NCBI RefSeq assembly: GCF_027271155.1
Contig: NZ_CP114542.1
Location: forward strand, 744,001 to 808,000
DNA from: Brevundimonas subvibrioides
Lineage (GTDB): Bacteria; Pseudomonadota; Alphaproteobacteria; Caulobacterales; Caulobacteraceae
Direction of reading: 5' to 3'
DNA length: 64,000 nucleotides
Shown here: piece after piece, positions 7,549 to 15,520 of the stretch
Numbering within the stretch: position 1 is the first letter of the stretch
Layout of the letters: each line of letters starts with the position of its first letter
Program-made: the position numbers and the translations under genes
Notes under the pieces: model-generated
What the model saw: only the letters and a program-made list of their open reading frames with translations
Databases searched by the model: none
What the model was told of the DNA's origin: nothing

Positions 7549-10500
7549 GCGCGCCGCATTCAGACGTCCGCGCGAACGACGCGCAGAGGAAGGCGGCCGA
7601 TCCGGACCTGTCAGTCTTCGTCACCGCCAACGCCGGATCGGGCAAGACCACGACCCTGGTCGACCGGGTGGCGCGATTGCTGCTGGCGGGCGTCGGGCCG
7701 GGCGAGATCCTGTGCGTCACCTATACCAAGGCGGCAGCGGCCGAGATGCAGGCCCGGCTGTTCGAAAAGCTGGGCGACTGGGCGGTGGCCGACGACCCGG
7801 TGCTGGAGGGCGAGCTGGCCAAGCTGGACGGGCGCAATCCGGCGGCGCTGTCGGGGGCAGATCTGTCCTCGGCCCGAAAGCTGTTCGCCCAGGCGCTGGA
7901 GACGCCGGGCGGGCTGAAGATCCAGACCATCCATGCCTTCTGCGAGAAGCTGTTGCGGCGGTTTCCGCTGGAGGCGGGGGTGTCGCCGCGCTTCACCGTG
8001 CTGGAGAACGAGGCGGCGCGCGCCCTGTCGCTCGAGGCGCGACAGGCGCTGGCGCGGGCGGCGCACGACGATCCGGACGGGCCGGTGGCCGAGGCCTATT
8101 CCCATTTCGCAGTCGAGCTGAACTGGGAGGCGTTCCAGAGCCTGCTGGCCATGATCGAGAGCGAGCGGCTGAAGCTGACCGCCTATATCGACCGTTGGGA
8201 AGCGGGGGAGGCCCCGGGGCCGCACGTTCTGGCCCTGGCCGATCCGGACCGGACGCCGGGCGAGATCGAGGCGGAGTTCCTGCGCTTCGTCGATCCGGTG
8301 CGCTGGACCGTGACGGCCGATGCGATGGCGACGGGGTCGAAGACGGATCAGGATTGTGCCGCGCGGATGCGGGCGGTGTCGCATCCGGACTGGACCTTCG
8401 CCGGGCTGGGGCCCGTGTTTCTGACGGGATCGGGCACGCCACGCGCGTCCATGGGAACCAAGCAGGCGCCGCCGGCCGCCGTGGCCTGGCTGGTGGACAT
8501 GCAGGCGAAATATACGGCCACGCAAGGGAGCCTGCGGGCCGCGCGGGTGGCGGACGACACGGTCAAGGTGCTGACCCTGGCAGGGGCGCATGCGGCGCTC
8601 TACGAGGCGGCGAAGCGGGCGAAGGGCGCGCTTGATTTTTCGGACCTGGTGGACCGCACGCGGGCGCTGCTGACCGAGGCGGGGGCGGCGGCCTGGGTGC
8701 TGTTCAAGCTGGACGGCGGAATCGAGCATGTCCTGATCGATGAGGCCCAGGACACGGCGCCGGACCAGTGGGACATCGTCCGTGCCCTGACGGGCGAATT
8801 CTTCTCCGGCGACGGCGCGCCCCGGCGGGGATCGGAGCCGAAGATCCCGCGCACCGTCTTCGCGGTGGGCGACCAGAAGCAGTCGATCTATTCCTTCCAG
8901 GGGGCGCGGCCCGAACGGCTGCTGGAGGAGGCGCAGTATTTCGAGCGGCTGACGCGCGGGGCCGGGCGGACGTTTCAGGCGGTGCCGCTGGCGACCTCCT
9001 TCCGGTCGACGCCGGAGGTGCTGGAGTTCGTCGATGCGGCCTTCTTCGACGTCGAGGCCGCGGTGACGCCGGAGCGGGCGCGGGCCCTGGTCGGGGCAAC
9101 GGGCGAGATCGCGCGGCATACGGCGATCCGGCAGGGGCAGTCGGGTTGCGTGGACCTGTGGCCCGTCTTCGTCGATCCGCCGAAGGTCGAGCGCGAGGCC
9201 TGGACCCAGCCGGTCGATCTGGAAAGCGAGATCAGCGGACGAAAGCGGCTGGCGCGGGCTCTGGCGGCGGACATCAGGCGACAGGTCGAGGCGGGCGTCG
9301 GGGTTCATGAGAAGAAGGGCGGGGCCCTGCGACCCTGCCACTATGGTGATTTCCTGGTGCTGGTGCGCCGAAGGGACGCGACGTTCGAGGAGATCATCCG
9401 GGCGCTGAAGACCGAGGGCGTCCCCGTGGCCGGTGCGGACCGGCTGAAGCTGTCCAGCCATATCGTGTTCGACGACCTGATCGCGGTGGCGCGGTTCGCC
9501 CTGTATCCGGACGACGACCTGAGCCTGGCCGAGGTGCTGCGCAGCCCGTTCTGCGCTGTGCCGGACTTCGGGCCCGCCGACAGTCTCTATGAACTCGCCG
9601 GTGCCGATCCGAAGCGCCCTGGCCTGTGGCGCACGCTGTGCGACCGGGCGGGCGAGCATCCGGCCTGGGTGCGGGCAAGGGCCTTTCTGCAATTCGCGAT
9701 CGAGGCGCGGGACCGCGATCCGTTCGCCTTCTTCGCCGGGGTGCTGAACCGGGTGGACGAGACCGGGCTGTCGGGGCGGGCGCGGGTACTGGCGCGGCTG
9801 GGGGCGGAGGCCGCCGAGGCGCTGGACGAGACCCTGGCCCAGGTGCTGTCGGCCGAGGAACGGGGCGGGTCGGACCTGGAGACCTGCGTGTCCCTGCTGG
9901 AAGCGGCGGACGTGGAGGTCAAGCGCGAGATGGAGGGCGCGCGGGCCGAGGTCCGGGTCATGACCGTGCACGGGGCCAAGGGACTGGAGGCCCCGATCGT
10001 GATCCTGCCGGACACGACGCAGAGGGCCAGGCCGCAGGGGCCCGGTCTGATGCCGGTCGCCCTGCCGGACGGATCGGAGGCCTGGCTGATGTGTCCGGGG
10101 CGCCAGGAGGACGACTGCGAGGCCTCATCGCTGGCGCGGGCGGCGCGGGTCCAGCGGACGGACGAGGAGACGCTGCGGCTGCTCTATGTCGCCCTGACGC
10201 GGGCGCGCGACCGGATCGTGGTCATGGGGCGGCGCTCCGCCACGCGCGAGCCGGAGGCGCGCAGCTGGTGGGACGTGATCGGCGAGACCTTCGGGCGGTT
10301 GGAGGACAGGGGGCGGGTCGAGGCGGTGATCCAGCCGGGCGTGCCCGAGCCGATCCGCCGGTTCGGGGCCCATCCGGTGGCGGTGGAGCGGGGGCCGGGC
10401 GAGACTGAGGCGATGGTGACGGTCGTGCCGGACTGGGCGCGGGCGATGCCACCGGTCGATCCCTCGGCCCGCTATGTCTCGCCGTCGCAGGCGAAGGCGG

Positions 10501-11075
10501 CGAAGCGGGTGTCGGCCCCCTCGCCGCTGGCGGTCGCGGGGGCGGACGGCGGTGCCCCTCTGGGCCGGTTCCGGCGCGGCGACCTGATCCACCGGCTGCT
10601 GGAGCGGCTGCCCGAGATCGAGGCAGCGGCGCGGCCGGACGCGGCGCGGCGGATGCTGGCGCGGGAGCGGGACCTGTCGGACGATCAGCGCGACGAGATG
10701 ATCGCGGCGGCCTTTGCCGTTCTGGAGGACGCGCGGTTCTCGGCCGTGTTCGGAGTGGGATCGCGGGCGGAGGTGGCGCTGACCGGGTCGGCGCCGGGGC
10801 TGCCGGCGGGCGTGTCGATCAGTGGCCGGATCGACCGGCTGGTGGTGACGCCCGGGCGGGTCCTGGTCGTCGACTACAAGACCAACCGCCCCGCCCCGGA
10901 CCGCATCGAGGACGCCGACCCGGCCTATGTGGCCCAGATGGCGGTCTATGTGGCGGTGCTGAAGCGACTGTATCCGGATCGCCCGGTGGAGGCGGCGCTG
11001 GTGTGGACCGACGGGCCGAAGCTGATGGCGGTGCCGCAGGGGGCGATGGATGAGGGGCTGGCGGGGTTGCGGTGA
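7545..11075 (+). CDS. addA: AddA, UvrD-type helicase and nuclease subunit
   Basis: This protein of 1176 residues has Walker A TANAGSGKTT at about 28-37, helicase motif II LIDEAQDT near 397-404 and SIYSFQGARPERL further on. Motif VI lies in LRLLYVALTRARDR, and a C-terminal RecB-like nuclease motif VVDYKTNRP near 1107. It drives unwinding and cuts one strand in the AddAB complex. The start is the ATG in the ATGA overlap with addB; an in-frame start 14 codons upstream inside addB is less likely. Direct coupling with addB fits equal production of the two subunits. Confidence 0.95.
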   Translation: MSAPHSDVRANDAQRKAADPDLSVFVTANAGSGKTTTLVDRVARLLLAGVGPGEILCVTYTKAAAAEMQARLFEKLGDWAVADDPVLEGELAKLDGRNPAALSGADLSSARKLFAQALETPGGLKIQTIHAFCEKLLRRFPLEAGVSPRFTVLENEAARALSLEARQALARAAHDDPDGPVAEAYSHFAVELNWEAFQSLLAMIESERLKLTAYIDRWEAGEAPGPHVLALADPDRTPGEIEAEFLRFVDPVRWTVTADAMATGSKTDQDCAARMRAVSHPDWTFAGLGPVFLTGSGTPRASMGTKQAPPAAVAWLVDMQAKYTATQGSLRAARVADDTVKVLTLAGAHAALYEAAKRAKGALDFSDLVDRTRALLTEAGAAAWVLFKLDGGIEHVLIDEAQDTAPDQWDIVRALTGEFFSGDGAPRRGSEPKIPRTVFAVGDQKQSIYSFQGARPERLLEEAQYFERLTRGAGRTFQAVPLATSFRSTPEVLEFVDAAFFDVEAAVTPERARALVGATGEIARHTAIRQGQSGCVDLWPVFVDPPKVEREAWTQPVDLESEISGRKRLARALAADIRRQVEAGVGVHEKKGGALRPCHYGDFLVLVRRRDATFEEIIRALKTEGVPVAGADRLKLSSHIVFDDLIAVARFALYPDDDLSLAEVLRSPFCAVPDFGPADSLYELAGADPKRPGLWRTLCDRAGEHPAWVRARAFLQFAIEARDRDPFAFFAGVLNRVDETGLSGRARVLARLGAEAAEALDETLAQVLSAEERGGSDLETCVSLLEAADVEVKREMEGARAEVRVMTVHGAKGLEAPIVILPDTTQRARPQGPGLMPVALPDGSEAWLMCPGRQEDDCEASSLARAARVQRTDEETLRLLYVALTRARDRIVVMGRRSATREPEARSWWDVIGETFGRLEDRGRVEAVIQPGVPEPIRRFGAHPVAVERGPGETEAMVTVVPDWARAMPPVDPSARYVSPSQAKAAKRVSAPSPLAVAGADGGAPLGRFRRGDLIHRLLERLPEIEAAARPDAARRMLARERDLSDDQRDEMIAAAFAVLEDARFSAVFGVGSRAEVALTGSAPGLPAGVSISGRIDRLVVTPGRVLVVDYKTNRPAPDRIEDADPAYVAQMAVYVAVLKRLYPDRPVEAALVWTDGPKLMAVPQGAMDEGLAGLR

Positions 11076-11080
11076 GACGC

Positions 11081-11128
11081 CGGAAGCGGACACGGCCAGC
11101 GTCCGCTATGGGTGGAAAGCGGACGCTA
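11081..11128. repeat. palindromic repeat, copy 1
   Basis: AGCGGAC is followed closely by GTCCGCT (11101-11107), ten bases, then AGCGGAC (11118-11124). The core GTCCGCTATGGGT recurs at 11648 and, with changes, at 12196. This copy sits just after addA, and its right edge supplies the stop codon of the adjacent lipoprotein gene. It looks like one unit of a dispersed, hairpin-forming intergenic repeat. Confidence 0.7.
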
Positions 11129-11620
11129 GTCGGGTGACCATTCAGCATCCTTGTCGAACCCTCGCAGAGCGAACCTGCCATCCGCATAGTTTATGTCGAA
11201 CCATGCTTTGCCGGTGCTGAAATAGCATCCGCGATAACCGGCATCATGAAGGTTGTTGAACCCTCTTCTCGATATCTCTCGCCAGTCATCTCTCGTAGGA
11301 AGCCGGTCGGATTGCGGTCCCATCTCCGTGCCGACAAAGCTCAGCGTCGCACCCTTCTCAGTGAGAGTGACGACGTCAGTATAAAACTCCATCGGCACGG
11401 GCTCCGCCGAGTTTCGGAGATGCACCCCCAAACGCGTGAAGTAGGCCTGGATCTTCGCCGTTTCACCGTTGCACATCCCGGTCGGCTTCCTCCCGTCGAG
11501 CACCTCATGCTGCGAAACCGGGGCAGTCGTGGGAGGCTCATTACAAGAACTCATGAAACCGGCTGCGCACGCCCACATCGCAACGCTAATCCAGTTTCGG
11601 CTTATGGTGGGGGACGCCAT
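11126..11620 (-). CDS. small lipoprotein of unknown function, paralogue of the next gene
   Basis: I do not recognise a named family. Starting from the ATG at 11618-11620, the 164-residue product has a hydrophobic leader and a lipobox-like FMSSC near residues 22-26, so it is probably membrane-anchored in the periplasm. The C-terminal half has the pattern DWREIS...LHDAGYRGCYF...KAWF, which is shared with the neighbouring gene (DWRLIS...LHDGGWRGCFL...WAVF). The longer reading from 11698 would begin inside the palindromic repeat (giving RFRPIADM), so I take the inner start. There is no strong ribosome site. Codon use is less GC-biased than in addA or trmD. Confidence 0.55.
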   Translation of the reverse strand: MASPTISRNWISVAMWACAAGFMSSCNEPPTTAPVSQHEVLDGRKPTGMCNGETAKIQAYFTRLGVHLRNSAEPVPMEFYTDVVTLTEKGATLSFVGTEMGPQSDRLPTRDDWREISRRGFNNLHDAGYRGCYFSTGKAWFDINYADGRFALRGFDKDAEWSPD

Positions 11621-11647
11621 GCTGCATCTTATGCAGACAGCGATCAT

Positions 11648-11696
11648 GTCCGCTATGGGTCGAAAGCGGTCATGCAGGGCAATCCCGGAAGCGGAC
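11648..11696. repeat. palindromic repeat, copy 2
   Basis: GTCCGCT (11648-11654), ten bases, AGCGGTC (11665-11671), then a further AGCGGAC at 11690-11696. It has the same layout as the copies at 11081 and 12196. It separates the two paralogous lipoprotein genes. Confidence 0.7.
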
Positions 11697-11710
11697 ATCG
11701 TTCCTAACGC

Positions 11711-12169
11711 TCAACGGTGGGATGGGGACGTGCCATTCAGATTCTGAGCGCGAGCCTGATCGAGGATGCTCAAGCCCAATCCCCCGTTCTCTCCTGCCTG
11801 AAACACGGCCCATCCATCGCCCAAAAAGCATCCCCGCCAGCCGCCATCGTGGAGGGACGTAGCCAATTGACCTGAAATCAGTCGCCAGTCTGCCGGTGTG
11901 ACGAGGTTAGTGGCTGATGGTCCAGACATCCGCGATCCATCGGTATCGAAATAGATGAACGTCGCAGCGAATAGCTCTGCAGGAGCCACCGGTTCGCCCG
12001 TGGCGAGGTGTCGTTCCAAGTTTGCTCGATAGGTCGGCACGGCTCCACTGGCGAGAGCACGACCACAATACATTAGTTCCGCAGGGGCGTTTTCACCCGC
12101 GTTGGATGTGCGATGCGATTGCCCTGAACAGCCCGCTAGAAGAACAGCGATGACAGGCCAAAGCTTCAT
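11711..12169 (-). CDS. small lipoprotein of unknown function, paralogue of the previous gene
   Basis: This 152-residue product begins MKLWPVIAVLLAGCSG, a short signal peptide with the lipobox LAGC (Cys14), so it is a predicted lipoprotein. The rest is unfamiliar. It shares the order DW(R)xIS, LHDxGxRGC and a following aromatic stretch with the gene at 11126-11620, so the two look like an old tandem duplication. Two cysteines, in MYCGRAL and RGCFLG, could form a disulphide. Base composition is lower in GC than the flanking core genes, which suggests a recently acquired or fast-evolving segment. Confidence 0.65.
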   Translation of the reverse strand: MKLWPVIAVLLAGCSGQSHRTSNAGENAPAELMYCGRALASGAVPTYRANLERHLATGEPVAPAELFAATFIYFDTDGSRMSGPSATNLVTPADWRLISGQLATSLHDGGWRGCFLGDGWAVFQAGENGGLGLSILDQARAQNLNGTSPSHR

Positions 12170-12195
12170 ACTCGAACATCGCTTCGATTGCGGAT

Positions 12196-12244
12196 GTCTG
12201 CAATGGGTCGGGAGCGGACATCAGTCAACGGCCTGGAAGCGGAC
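12196..12244. repeat. palindromic repeat, copy 3 (diverged)
   Basis: GTCTGCA (12196-12202), ten bases including ATGGGTCG, AGCGGAC (12213-12219), and a further AGCGGAC at 12238-12244. This matches the layout of the copies at 11081 and 11648 with two changes in the left arm. It lies between the second lipoprotein gene and trxA. Confidence 0.6.
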
Positions 12245-12351
12245 TGCCTCGATGATAAAGGGTCTGCGTTGATTTCCCTCAGAATCGCCCCACATCTCAT
12301 CCGAACAAGAGACATCGGGCGCGCCTCGGCCGCCCTGAAGGAGATCGCCCC

Positions 12352-12687
12352 ATGGCCACGATGAAGGTCACCGACGACAGCTTCGACGCCGACGTGCTGA
12401 AGGCCTCCACGCCTGTGCTGGTGGACTTCTGGGCGGAGTGGTGCGGGCCGTGCAAGCAGATCGGGCCGGCGCTGGAGCAGATTTCCGATGAACTGGCCGG
12501 TCAGGTGACGATCGCCAAGATCAACATCGACGACAGCCCCATGACCCCGTCGAAGCTGGGCGTGAAGGGCATTCCGACCCTGATGCTGTTCAAGGACGGC
12601 CAGATGACCTCGCTGAAGGTCGGGGCCATGCCCAAGGGCAAGATCCTGGAATGGCTGGCCGAGACGGGGATTTCGGCGAAGTCGTGA
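12352..12687 (+). CDS. trxA: TrxA, thioredoxin
   Basis: This 111-residue cytoplasmic thioredoxin has the redox motif WCGPC at about 34-38, the cis-proline in GIPTLMLF near 79 and the conserved FWAEWCGPCK context. It reduces protein disulphides using electrons from thioredoxin reductase. AAGGAG lies eight bases before the ATG. It stands alone behind the repeat-bounded lipoprotein island, although in several relatives it directly follows addA (from memory). Confidence 0.97.
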   Translation: MATMKVTDDSFDADVLKASTPVLVDFWAEWCGPCKQIGPALEQISDELAGQVTIAKINIDDSPMTPSKLGVKGIPTLMLFKDGQMTSLKVGAMPKGKILEWLAETGISAKS

Positions 12688-12830
12688 GCCCAGTCGTCGG
12701 AGTTCAGCCTAAGCCTGTGTTACCGGAAAGACTCAACGTCTGACTTAAATCGCAGCAGGTCTTGACCTTCGGCCACCCCATCGCATCTATGCCATCCATC
12801 ACCCCTCCGGCTGCCTCGGCGACCGGACGC

Positions 12831-12867
12831 ACGGCGGGCTCCTACGGGGTCCGCCGTTGCATTTTGT
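12831..12867 (+). terminator. hairpin with weak T-rich tail between trxA and the NYN gene
   Basis: Arms ACGGCGG (12831-12837) and CCGCCGT (12851-12857) can pair, followed by TGCATTTTGT. It lies 144 bases after trxA and only ten bases before the next start codon, so it could equally be an RNA structure in the leader of the NYN gene. Confidence 0.35.
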
Positions 12868-12876
12868 GGCGGGCGC

Positions 12877-13554
12877 ATGCGGACCAACGTCTATGTCGAT
12901 GGGTTCAACCTGTACTACGGCTGCCTGAAAGGCACGCCGCACAAGTGGCTGAACCTTGAAGCCCTGTTCGACCACGCCCTGCCACGGAACCAGATTGAGG
13001 CCATCCACTATTTCACGGCACGGGTCGAAGCGCGGCCCAACGACCCCGATGTTGCGGTGCGCCAGGCGACCTATTTGAGGGCGCTAGACACGCTTCCGCG
13101 CGTCCATGTGCACTTCGGGACATTCCTGGCCTCGCCCGTGCGCGCGCCGGTTCTGGAGTGTGGCGCAAACGGCAAACCCATCCGTCGGGACGGCAAGCTG
13201 GTGGTCAGGCGCAAGCCCGATGGCGCGGTGCTGATGGAATGGGTTCACAAGACGGAAGAGAAGGGTTCTGACGTCAATCTCGCAGCTCGTCTTCTTCGGG
13301 ACGCCCTCAAAGGCACAGTTCCGGCCGCTGTCGTAGTCTCCAATGACTCCGATCTTCTGACGCCCATCCGCATGGCGCAGTCAGACGGAGGCATTGTGGT
13401 CGGGTTGATTCCGCCAAGGCCCCAGGGGAGTGCCGAACTGAAACGCCTGGTTGATTTCAAACGCGATATCCGACCCCACCAGCTCGCTTCATCGCAGTTC
13501 CCGAACGTGATCCACGACGCCGTGGGTGCGATCACCAAGCCGGCCGGGTGGTAA
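12877..13554 (+). CDS. NYN-domain (PIN-like) protein, putative RNase
   Basis: This 225-residue protein has the NYN/LabA-type fold. The motifs are VYVDGFNLYYG at the N-terminus (D8, N11), KGSDVNLAARL (D132) and VVSNDSDLLTPI (D157, D159), which together make the acidic metal site of PIN-like nucleases. The family is thought to act on RNA; the substrate here is unknown. Its TAA stop forms part of the AAGGA ribosome site of trmD three bases later, so the two genes are tightly coupled. In most bacteria rimM and rpsP stand before trmD, so this neighbour is unusual. No clear ribosome site precedes its own ATG. Confidence 0.85.
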   Translation: MRTNVYVDGFNLYYGCLKGTPHKWLNLEALFDHALPRNQIEAIHYFTARVEARPNDPDVAVRQATYLRALDTLPRVHVHFGTFLASPVRAPVLECGANGKPIRRDGKLVVRRKPDGAVLMEWVHKTEEKGSDVNLAARLLRDALKGTVPAAVVVSNDSDLLTPIRMAQSDGGIVVGLIPPRPQGSAELKRLVDFKRDIRPHQLASSQFPNVIHDAVGAITKPAGW

Positions 13555-13557
13555 GGA

Positions 13558-14310
13558 ATGCCCTTCACCGCGACCGTCCTGACCATGTTCCCCGAGGCCT
13601 TTCCCGGGCCGCTCGGCGTGTCGCTGATCGGCACGGCCTGGCGCGAGAAGGGGCTGTGGGCGCTGGAAACGGTGGACATTCGGGACTTTTCCGAAGATAA
13701 GCGCGGCTTCCTGGACGACACCCCTGCGGGTGGCGGCCCCGGACAGGTTCTGAAGGCGGACGTGGTGGCTCGCGCACTGGACAGTGTGGAGGGCCCGCCC
13801 CGGCCGCTTTTGTACATGAGCGCACGCGGTCGACCCCTGACGCAGGCGCGGGTGAAGGACTGGGCCAGGCATGACGGGATCACCGTCCTGTGCGGCCGGT
13901 TCGAGGGGGTGGACCAGCGGGTGCTCGACGCCCGGGGGTTCGAGGAGGTCTCCGTCGGAGACGCGGTCCTGGCCGGTGGCGAGGCGGCGGCGATGGTGGT
14001 GATCGAGGCTTGCGTACGACTGATCCCCGGTGTTCTGGGCCAGGCCGAAAGCCTGTCATCCGAGAGCTTCGAGGACGGTCTTCTGGAGCATCCGCAGTAT
14101 ACGCGACCGCGGACGTTCGAGGGGATCGACATACCCGAGGTGCTGCTGTCGGGCGACCATCGCAGGATGGCCGCGTGGCGTCAGGCGCAGCGGGAAGAGA
14201 CAACGAAGGCGCGACGGCCGGACCTCTGGGCGGCGCATCTTGAGACCAGACCTGCGGAGCCCGTCTCCGCCAAATCACAGCTAAAGGGCAAAAAAGCCCG
14301 AGGAGAATAG
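13558..14310 (+). CDS. trmD: TrmD, tRNA (guanine37-N1)-methyltransferase
   Basis: This 250-residue SPOUT methyltransferase puts m1G at position 37 of tRNAs that read CNN codons, preventing +1 frameshifts. Its marks are [12 protein letters not shown] at the N-terminus, [14 protein letters not shown], the knot loop [13 protein letters not shown] and [15 protein letters not shown]. The conserved C-terminal block [12 protein letters not shown] follows. The ribosome site overlaps the stop codon of the NYN gene. The lysine-rich tail [12 protein letters not shown] is a lineage extension. rplS follows six bases later, the usual partner order. Confidence 0.97.
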   Translation: MPFTATVLTMFPEAFPGPLGVSLIGTAWREKGLWALETVDIRDFSEDKRGFLDDTPAGGGPGQVLKADVVARALDSVEGPPRPLLYMSARGRPLTQARVKDWARHDGITVLCGRFEGVDQRVLDARGFEEVSVGDAVLAGGEAAAMVVIEACVRLIPGVLGQAESLSSESFEDGLLEHPQYTRPRTFEGIDIPEVLLSGDHRRMAAWRQAQREETTKARRPDLWAAHLETRPAEPVSAKSQLKGKKARGE

Positions 14311-14315
14311 AGACT

Positions 14316-14744
14316 ATGGCCAACATCCTTCAGACGCTCGAGGCGGAAGAAAAAGCCCGTCTGGTCGCTGTGCGCGCGATCCCGGACTTCCAGCCCGGCG
14401 ACACGCTTCGCGTCAACGTCAAGATCAAGGAAGGCGAGCGCGAGCGCGTCCAGGCCTTCGAAGGCGTCTGCATCGCCCGCGCCGGTGGCGGCGTGAACGA
14501 GAACTTCACCGTGCGCAAAATCTCCTTCGGCGAGGGCGTCGAGCGCGTCTTCCCGATCCTGTCGCCCAACATCGAATCCATCGAAGTGAAGCGTCGCGGC
14601 GTCGTCCGGCGCGCCAAGCTGTATTACCTGCGCGATCGTCGCGGCAAGTCGGCCCGGATCGCCGAGCGCCAGACCGTCCGCCCGGCCAAGGGCGCGGTGG
14701 TCCCGGTCACCGGCTCGGCCGAGAAGCCGACCGACGAGGCATGA
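14316..14744 (+). CDS. rplS: Ribosomal protein L19
   Basis: This 142-residue protein begins [17 protein letters not shown] and has the L19 core [26 protein letters not shown] and [20 protein letters not shown]. It sits at the 30S-50S interface. The length exceeds the E. coli protein (115) by a C-terminal extension typical of alphaproteobacteria. An AGGAG site precedes the ATG, and it is co-transcribed with trmD. A strong terminator follows. Confidence 0.98.
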   Translation: MANILQTLEAEEKARLVAVRAIPDFQPGDTLRVNVKIKEGERERVQAFEGVCIARAGGGVNENFTVRKISFGEGVERVFPILSPNIESIEVKRRGVVRRAKLYYLRDRRGKSARIAERQTVRPAKGAVVPVTGSAEKPTDEA

Positions 14745-14778
14745 TTTCCGGGGCTCCTTGAGCCCCGCTATCTGGAAG

Positions 14779-14807
14779 GGCCCCGGCGGAAACGCCGGGG
14801 CCTTTTT
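14779..14807 (+). terminator. rho-independent terminator of trmD-rplS
   Basis: A perfect ten-base-pair stem (14779-14788 with 14793-14802) carries a GAAA tetraloop and is followed by five T. A smaller hairpin (GGGGCT/AGCCCC at 14750-14766) lies just before it. The T-run ends at the stop codon of the convergent LamG gene. Confidence 0.93.
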
Positions 14808-15520
14808 CACGCTGGATCGACGCCGGTGAACTGATCGGGCCGCAGGAAGCGGCGGGTGAAGCGGGCCTCCGCGATCGCGCCATTGAAGTAGTTGACCCGG
14901 TTGATCCGCGTGCCGACCGAGGCGCGGCCCGGGCCCTGGGGCGTGAAGGCGACGACGGCCTCGCCCTGGAGTTCGCCGTTGACGAAGGACCGGTAGGTCG
15001 TGCCGTCATAGGTCTGGGCGACATGATGCCAGCGGCCGACGGGGTGGCGTCGATCGGGAAACAGCAGGGTCTGGTTGTAGGTCGGGCCCTTGACGAAGGC
15101 GTCCAGCGCCCATTCATCGCCATAGACGCGGATCTCGAACAGGAATCGGGTGCCGACGGGGGCCTGGCCGGGGATGACGTCCTCGTCGGCCTGGAGGTGC
15201 AGCCAGCGCTGTTCGGTGGCACCGCCGTCGGGACGAAAGACGGCCTCGAACGCGAAGGTCGCGGCCCCGGCCAGCGGATGCTGGCCGATGAACAGGGCGT
15301 CGTCGACCCCGTCGAAGTGCAGGGCACCGACCGGCAGGGAGGCCGGACCCGCCACCGGTCGGGGCGCGCCCTCGATCGTCAGCGGCGCGTCGATGCTGGC
15401 GAGGTCGCCGAAGCGCCAGACGATCGATTCGGGCCGACCCGAGCCGGGAAAGGTCGCGCAGCCCGCCAGAGGCGTGGCGCCCAGCCCGGCCAGGACGCGG
15501 CGTCGATCCAGCGGGTTCAC
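14807..15520 (-). CDS. LamG/concanavalin-like lipoprotein linked to pectate lyase
   Basis: This 237-residue protein starts at a GTG that overlaps the stop of the pectate lyase gene (GTGA). The N-terminus has twin arginines (RRRVLAGLG) and a lipobox LAGC, so it is a predicted, possibly Tat-exported, lipoprotein. The body matches the LamG jelly-roll fold, with LHFDGVDDALFIG, TFAFEAVFRPD, GRWHHVAQTYDG, RSFVNGELQG and a closing NYFNGAIAEARFTRRFL. Such domains bind or cleave carbohydrate. Coupling to the lyase suggests it holds pectin fragments near the enzyme or the outer membrane. Confidence 0.75.
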   Translation of the reverse strand: MNPLDRRRVLAGLGATPLAGCATFPGSGRPESIVWRFGDLASIDAPLTIEGAPRPVAGPASLPVGALHFDGVDDALFIGQHPLAGAATFAFEAVFRPDGGATEQRWLHLQADEDVIPGQAPVGTRFLFEIRVYGDEWALDAFVKGPTYNQTLLFPDRRHPVGRWHHVAQTYDGTTYRSFVNGELQGEAVVAFTPQGPGRASVGTRINRVNYFNGAIAEARFTRRFLRPDQFTGVDPA

